A stretch of DNA of 64,000 nt, from NCBI RefSeq assembly GCF_009496005.1, contig NZ_WIBF01000006.1, positions 1-64,000 on the forward strand, read 5' to 3'. The position numbers were made by a program, and so were the translations under genes. Below the pieces are notes generated by a model. It searched no databases, was not told the origin of the DNA, and was given only the letters and a program-made list of their open reading frames with translations. Positions 63,188 to 64,000 of this stretch are shown here, piece after piece. This stretch comes from Tritonibacter litoralis (lineage in GTDB: Bacteria; Pseudomonadota; Alphaproteobacteria; Rhodobacterales; Rhodobacteraceae). The first letter of the stretch is position 1. Each line of letters opens with the position of its first letter.

Positions 63188-64000
63188 ATGTCCTTTGGTC
63201 GATTTGGCTTTTTTGGCCTGCAATTTCAGATTGGCAACAACCGCGACAACGTGCTGACCGGCACAGATCGCTCGGATATTGCCATCGGTCGCGGCGGCAA
63301 TGACCAGTTTTTTGGAGGTCGTGGCAACGACTTCTTCTTTGGTCAGCGCGGCTTTGACACCTCAATCTACACCGGCAGCATCAACGATTACAAAATCGTT
63401 CAGCGCAGCGCCATCTTTGGCAACGGTGCGGTTTATGTGACATCCATCAACGATGATGTTGCCGATGCAGGTCGTGACCGTCTGGTTGGCGTCGAAGCGC
63501 TGCATTTCCAGGCGGACGACTACACCCTGTTCCTTGACGGCACCAACAACGCAGTTCTGGCCGGCGATGACGCGGTGGACGCTGGCGAAAACGGTGTCAG
63601 CTTTGCAGCGTCTGATCTGTTGGCCAACGACCAGGAATTTGACGGCGACGCCATTTCTGTGACCGGCGTTGACGCCACCTCAGCGGCGGGCGCCAGCGTG
63701 TCCTTGTCCGGCGGCGTCGTGACCTACACGCCCGGCACCCTGTTTGACAGCCTGCAAGCGGGTGAAACCGCAACCGACACCTTCACCTATACCGTTGACG
63801 ACGGCAAAGGCGGCACCGACACCGCAACCGTGACCGTGACCATCCACGGTGAAAACGACGCGCCTCGCTTGGAACTGCCCGAGACCCTCACAGTGCTGGA
63901 AAACACCACCACTGTTGCAATCGTCTCTGCCACGGACGTGGACAGCTCGGATCTGACCTATGCGATCTCCGGCACGGACGCCGCGCTGTTTGACATCGAC
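63188..64000 (+). CDS. Large RTX/VCBS-type secreted protein, 3' end outside the window
   Basis: The 271 codons seen run off the window edge without a stop. The start ATG at 63188 follows GGAG. Residues 15-55 are RTX-like (GNNRDNVLTGTDRSD and GRGGNDQFFGGRGND). From about residue 125 come bacterial cadherin/VCBS-type repeats: NDQEFDGDAISVTGVDATSA, then TFTYTVDDGKGGTDTATVTV, then a new unit beginning ENDAPRLELPETLTV. Such proteins are large adhesins or S-layer-like proteins exported by type I secretion. The gene follows the PhoD-like gene by 205 bases. Confidence 0.8.
   Translation, partial: MSFGRFGFFGLQFQIGNNRDNVLTGTDRSDIAIGRGGNDQFFGGRGNDFFFGQRGFDTSIYTGSINDYKIVQRSAIFGNGAVYVTSINDDVADAGRDRLVGVEALHFQADDYTLFLDGTNNAVLAGDDAVDAGENGVSFAASDLLANDQEFDGDAISVTGVDATSAAGASVSLSGGVVTYTPGTLFDSLQAGETATDTFTYTVDDGKGGTDTATVTVTIHGENDAPRLELPETLTVLENTTTVAIVSATDVDSSDLTYAISGTDAALFDID

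Overview
The window looks like a chromosomal segment from a marine alphaproteobacterium of the Rhodobacterales, roseobacter type. The evidence is the high GC content with alphaproteobacterial codon use, a class I lysyl-tRNA synthetase, two complete TRAP uptake systems, a malonate module of the matPQM/matAB kind, and the housekeeping order aroA, cmk, rpsA, ihfB, lapA, trpF, trpB read along the minus strand. No tRNA, rRNA, CRISPR array, insertion sequence or prophage was seen.

Layout. Positions 1-5500 hold small accessory genes and a 761-residue parallel beta-helix protein. Positions 5500-15100 carry lysK, a TerB-like gene, a GntR regulator, a TauE/SafE exporter, a TRAP transporter, an allantoinase-like deacetylase and a gamma-glutamyltransferase/oxamate-hydrolase-like enzyme. 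Repeated TTGT-NN-ACAA boxes tie part of this region together. Positions 15100-23500 hold dacB, nadD, a MarR-GNAT fusion, ettA, a 960-base non-coding stretch rich in hairpins, a cold-shock gene and an lldD-type dehydrogenase. Positions 24700-31300 are a malonate uptake and degradation locus with its GntR regulator. Positions 31400-37000 hold rplY and pth, separated by a hydrolase, a TetR regulator and an AhpD-like gene. Positions 37300-49400 are the trp/ihf/rpsA/cmk/aroA/trmB backbone, interrupted by an RTX protein, an acetyltransferase, a periplasmic protein and a LuxR solo.

The most unusual locus is at 49481-59049. Eight tightly spaced minus-strand genes, many with 4-base start/stop overlaps, encode a Ser/Thr kinase, an FHA-domain protein, a PP2C phosphatase, three dynamin/GTPase-like P-loop proteins (one with degenerate motifs) and two unrecognised proteins. 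A histidine kinase-like membrane protein whose phospho-acceptor His is replaced by Gln lies just upstream on the same strand. I infer a phosphorylation-controlled, GTPase-driven system, probably acting at the membrane. No secretion, toxin or phage genes are beside it to assign a role.

Two non-coding signals cross gene boundaries. One is a family of about 100-base intergenic elements (37102, 38851, 48465) with three hairpins, variable but paired stems and a constant GCGGGAGC end. The other is the TTGT-NN-ACAA operator shared by the two TRAP loci. The window ends inside a large secreted RTX/VCBS-type protein gene.
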